From: an uncultured Oscillospiraceae bacterium
GTDB lineage: Bacteria; Bacillota; Clostridia; Oscillospirales; Acutalibacteraceae
NCBI GenBank assembly: GCA_900549775.1
Contig: URPR01000008.1
Location: 1 to 42,315 of the forward strand
DNA length: 42,315 nt
Direction: 5' to 3'
Below, piece by piece: positions 41,720 through 42,315 of the stretch. The first letter of the stretch is position 1; each line of letters begins with the position of its first letter. A program made the translations under genes and the position numbers. Under the pieces are notes generated by a model. That model was not told the DNA's origin. It searched no databases and saw nothing but the letters and a program-made list of their open reading frames with translations.

Positions 41720-42100
41720 TTAACTCTTCTTCATTCCGAATCCTATCCAACGACCATCGATATCCTGCAAAACAAATTCTCGGTTGTCATAATCGGTTGT
41801 ACATAATTTTCTTATTATGGTGGCACCGTTGTTTAAAAACTCAGACTGTAAATCATCTTGACCTTCCGCAATAAAATATGCATCATAGCCATACCCGTAC
41901 AGTTCTCTATTTGGTACAACTTTACGCTCTTTAGAATCAGTCAGAATCAGTTCAACACCATCACGATATAAACAAATGTGTGGCTCATTTGCGCTTAGAT
42001 AGTCTACCCTAGAAAAGCCCAATACTTTTTTATAATATTCTGCTGTTTTATTAATGTCTGGCGTAGGAAATACGCAGTGTGATGCATGTAAAATTCCCAA
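41720..42100 (-). CDS. VOC-superfamily (glyoxalase/bleomycin resistance-like) protein
   Basis: The 126-residue product has the paired beta-alpha-beta-beta-beta pattern of VOC proteins: HASHCVFPTPDINKTAEYYKKVLGFSRVDYL in the first half, and a second half ending FVLQDIDGRWIGFG. His in the first strand and the acidic residue near the end fit metal ligands. Substrate is unknown. TTG 42100 is selected because AAGGAGG lies 8 bases upstream; an ATG frame 8 codons longer would start before that site. It is downstream of a tRNA terminator and has no promoter that I can identify. Confidence 0.8.
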   Translation of the reverse strand: MGILHASHCVFPTPDINKTAEYYKKVLGFSRVDYLSANEPHICLYRDGVELILTDSKERKVVPNRELYGYGYDAYFIAEGQDDLQSEFLNNGATIIRKLCTTDYDNREFVLQDIDGRWIGFGMKKS

Positions 42101-42125
42101 AATTACAAACCTCCTTACACACAAA

Positions 42126-42148
42126 AAGCCTTGAGATAATCAAGACTT
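42126..42148 (-). terminator. Terminator downstream of tRNA-Tyr
   Basis: On the minus strand AAGTCTTGA pairs with TCAAGGCTT (one G-U), followed by T residues, 10 bases after the tRNA-Tyr CCA end. Confidence 0.75.
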
Positions 42149-42157
42149 TTTAAAATC

Positions 42158-42242
42158 TGGTGGGAGATGGTGGATTCGAACCACCGAAGTCATAGACAAC
42201 AGATTTACAGTCTGCCCCATTTGGCCGCTCTGGAAATCTCCC
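42158..42242 (-). tRNA. tRNA-Tyr (anticodon GTA)
   Basis: On the minus strand the acceptor stem GGGAGAT pairs with ATCTCCC, followed by discriminator A and an encoded CCA (42160-42158). The anticodon loop CTGTAAA is in the stem CAGA/TCTG, the variable arm is long as expected for class II tRNA-Tyr, and the T loop is TTCGAAT. Confidence 0.95.
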
Positions 42243-42262
42243 ACATGCATTTGTGAAATATT

Positions 42263-42315
42263 TGGAGCTGGTGGACGGACTTGAACCCCCGACCTGCTGA
42301 TTACAAATCAGCTGC
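42263..42315 (-). tRNA. tRNA-Thr (anticodon TGT), partial, 5' end outside window
   Basis: The minus strand shows the anticodon arm CTGATTTGTAATCAG, a T arm with TTCAAGT, acceptor 3' strand CACCAGC, discriminator T and encoded CCA (42265-42263). The anticodon TGT reads ACN threonine codons. The D arm and 5' acceptor strand lie beyond the window end. It is 20 bases upstream of tRNA-Tyr in the same transcript. Confidence 0.9.

Noticed and set aside
37920..41720. A riboswitch (preQ1 or THF type) upstream of the folate and radical SAM genes
   Set aside because: The genes overlap or are separated by under 30 bases, and the 41569-41719 gap shows only a terminator for the next gene and no recognisable riboswitch core.
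1..42315. CRISPR array, insertion sequence or prophage
   Set aside because: No spaced direct repeats of CRISPR type, no transposase or integrase, and no phage structural gene were seen.

Overview
The window looks like a chromosomal segment from a low-GC Gram-positive bacterium of the Bacillota, most likely class Clostridia. The evidence is A+T-rich DNA, strong AGGAGG-type ribosome binding sites with frequent GTG and TTG starts, consensus TTGACA/TATAAT promoters, U-tract terminators and tRNAs with encoded CCA. The gene content agrees: an mraZ-led division cluster with a PASTA penicillin-binding protein, RNase J, a TepA-type protease beside SpoIIIE/FtsK, two-subunit iron-sulfur serine dehydratase and an L10-leader rplJL operon. 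I cannot name a genus. Content is mainly housekeeping, with a few decayed or odd spots.

Layout. 1-1715 (+): the 3' part of era, with an in-frame stop 17 sense codons before its expected end, then an AAA+ ATPase gene with no convincing start. 1716-12872 (-): the dcw cluster in transcription order mraZ, rsmH, ftsL-like, pbp, mraY, ftsW, murG, murA, ftsQ, ftsZ, led by a consensus promoter and four 10-bp-spaced MraZ boxes. 13243-16899: a TtcA-type tRNA thiolase (+), an unrecognised gene, a lipoprotein, and a FUSC-galU operon (-). 16995-18191 (+): L10 leader, rplJ, rplL, terminator. 18242-22858 (-): a double-glycine leader peptide gene with its own palindrome-containing promoter, behind a topoisomerase IV-like parE-parC pair. 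22986-30191 (-): rnj, rplI, dnaB, tilS, ftsH. 30506-36150 (+): tepA, ftsK/spoIIIE, a ComEC-like metallo-beta-lactamase protein, an 89-bp four-way-junction palindromic element, a DUF3006-like ORF with no standard start codon, an HD-domain protein and a family 4 uracil-DNA glycosylase. 36238-37789 (-): sdaAB-sdaAA. 37920-41568 (-): an acetyltransferase gene, then folE-folP-folB-folK and a radical SAM gene. 41720-42315 (-): tRNA-Thr (partial), tRNA-Tyr, terminator, VOC-family protein.

The dcw genes make lipid II (murA, mraY, murG) and the septal machinery (ftsW, pbp, ftsL, ftsQ, ftsZ), with mraZ as repressor and rsmH modifying 16S rRNA. The fol genes make dihydropterin and dihydropteroate; GTP cyclohydrolase I also feeds queuosine synthesis, which may explain the radical SAM gene at the operon end.

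Most worth a second look: the 89-bp cloverleaf-like element, the orphan GG-leader peptide with operator-like palindromes, ORFs that seem to start at ATA (folK, DUF3006), in-frame TAA codons at the era/AAA+ junction, and the CX4CX2C radical SAM protein in the folate operon.
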